43,274 nt of DNA from Treponema sp. Lineage in GTDB: Bacteria; Spirochaetota; Spirochaetia; Treponematales; Breznakiellaceae. Below, piece after piece: positions 43,213-43,274 of the stretch. Under the pieces are notes generated by a model that worked only from the letters and a program-made list of their open reading frames with translations, did not search any database and was not told the origin of the DNA. The stretch spans positions 1-43,274 of the forward strand of contig WQXI01000017.1 in the NCBI GenBank assembly GCA_009784935.1, in the 5' to 3' direction. A program made the translations under genes and the position numbers. The first letter of the stretch is position 1; every line of letters starts with the position of its first letter.

Positions 43213-43274
43213 TAATTTTGCCTGAATTCAAAAGGTGTTACATCGCCATTATCTAATTCTGATTTTCCAATTAA
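43212..43274 (-). CDS. C-terminal end of the cognate antitoxin (partial)
   Basis: On the minus strand the window edge reads in frame as 20 codons (LIGKSELDNGDVTPFEFRQN) and then TAA, whose last base is the first base of the toxin ATG. An acidic C-terminus of this type is normal for the toxin-wrapping tail of antitoxins. The rest lies outside the window. Confidence 0.7.
   Translation of the reverse strand, partial: LIGKSELDNGDVTPFEFRQN

Overview
The window looks like a chromosomal segment of an AT-rich spirochaete, most likely a Treponema-type anaerobe. This is inferred from the gene content: many signal peptides ending in the lipobox or AQS/SQN style common in treponemes, spirochaete-style TPR and OmpA envelope proteins, lipoproteins with Listeria-Bacteroides repeats, and a complete [FeFe]-hydrogenase maturation set (HydE, HydF, HydG). 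No rRNA, phage, insertion sequence or CRISPR array was seen. Species cannot be fixed from the sequence alone.

Layout, left to right. 1-3.9 kb: tRNA-Pro, a SIMPL lipoprotein, a POTRA/barrel-like outer-membrane protein, a YhcG-type PDDEXK nuclease, a tRNA with anticodon CAT, and a small NfeD-like remnant beside a dispersed repeat. 3.9-6.6 kb: a large STAND-like/TPR protein with a degenerate P-loop. 6.7-11.7 kb: hydF, a MATE transporter, hydG and hydE. 11.7-16.7 kb: a five-gene peptide-type ABC importer in one overlapping operon. 16.6-20.9 kb (minus): two TPR envelope proteins followed by the ACT-domain UPF0237 and UPF0210 pair. 21.0-24.4 kb: metallophosphoesterase, ParB-fold protein, pdxY and an M28-like peptidase. 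24.4-30.0 kb (minus): small barrel protein, pgi, a repeat-rich lipoprotein with an FGE-like domain, and an OmpA-family protein. 30.2-37.0 kb (plus): acyl-CoA synthetase, a barrel protein, a phosphoesterase lipoprotein, hisS and copA. 37.0-42.6 kb: icd, carA and carB. 42.6-43.3 kb: a nested palindromic repeat block and a RelE/ParE toxin with the tail of its antitoxin.

Main points of interest. (1) CarA has lost both the cysteine nucleophile and the catalytic histidine of its glutaminase, while CarB and the CarA scaffold resemble the eukaryotic CAD/CPS1 type. This suggests an ammonia-dependent carbamoyl-phosphate synthetase that arose in parallel with vertebrate CPS1. (2) A palindromic dispersed repeat sits in frame inside the GTPase domain of hydF and encodes about 28 extra residues, like the Rickettsia palindromic elements. 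(3) The OmpA-family gene has its signal peptide one base out of frame at an A7/T7 run, a possible phase-variation switch or sequencing error. (4) Several genes (icd, the barrel gene at 31824, hydF, and nearly hisS and hydG) have a -10 box placed so that transcription would begin at or within a few bases of the start codon, with no Shine-Dalgarno, suggesting leaderless mRNAs.
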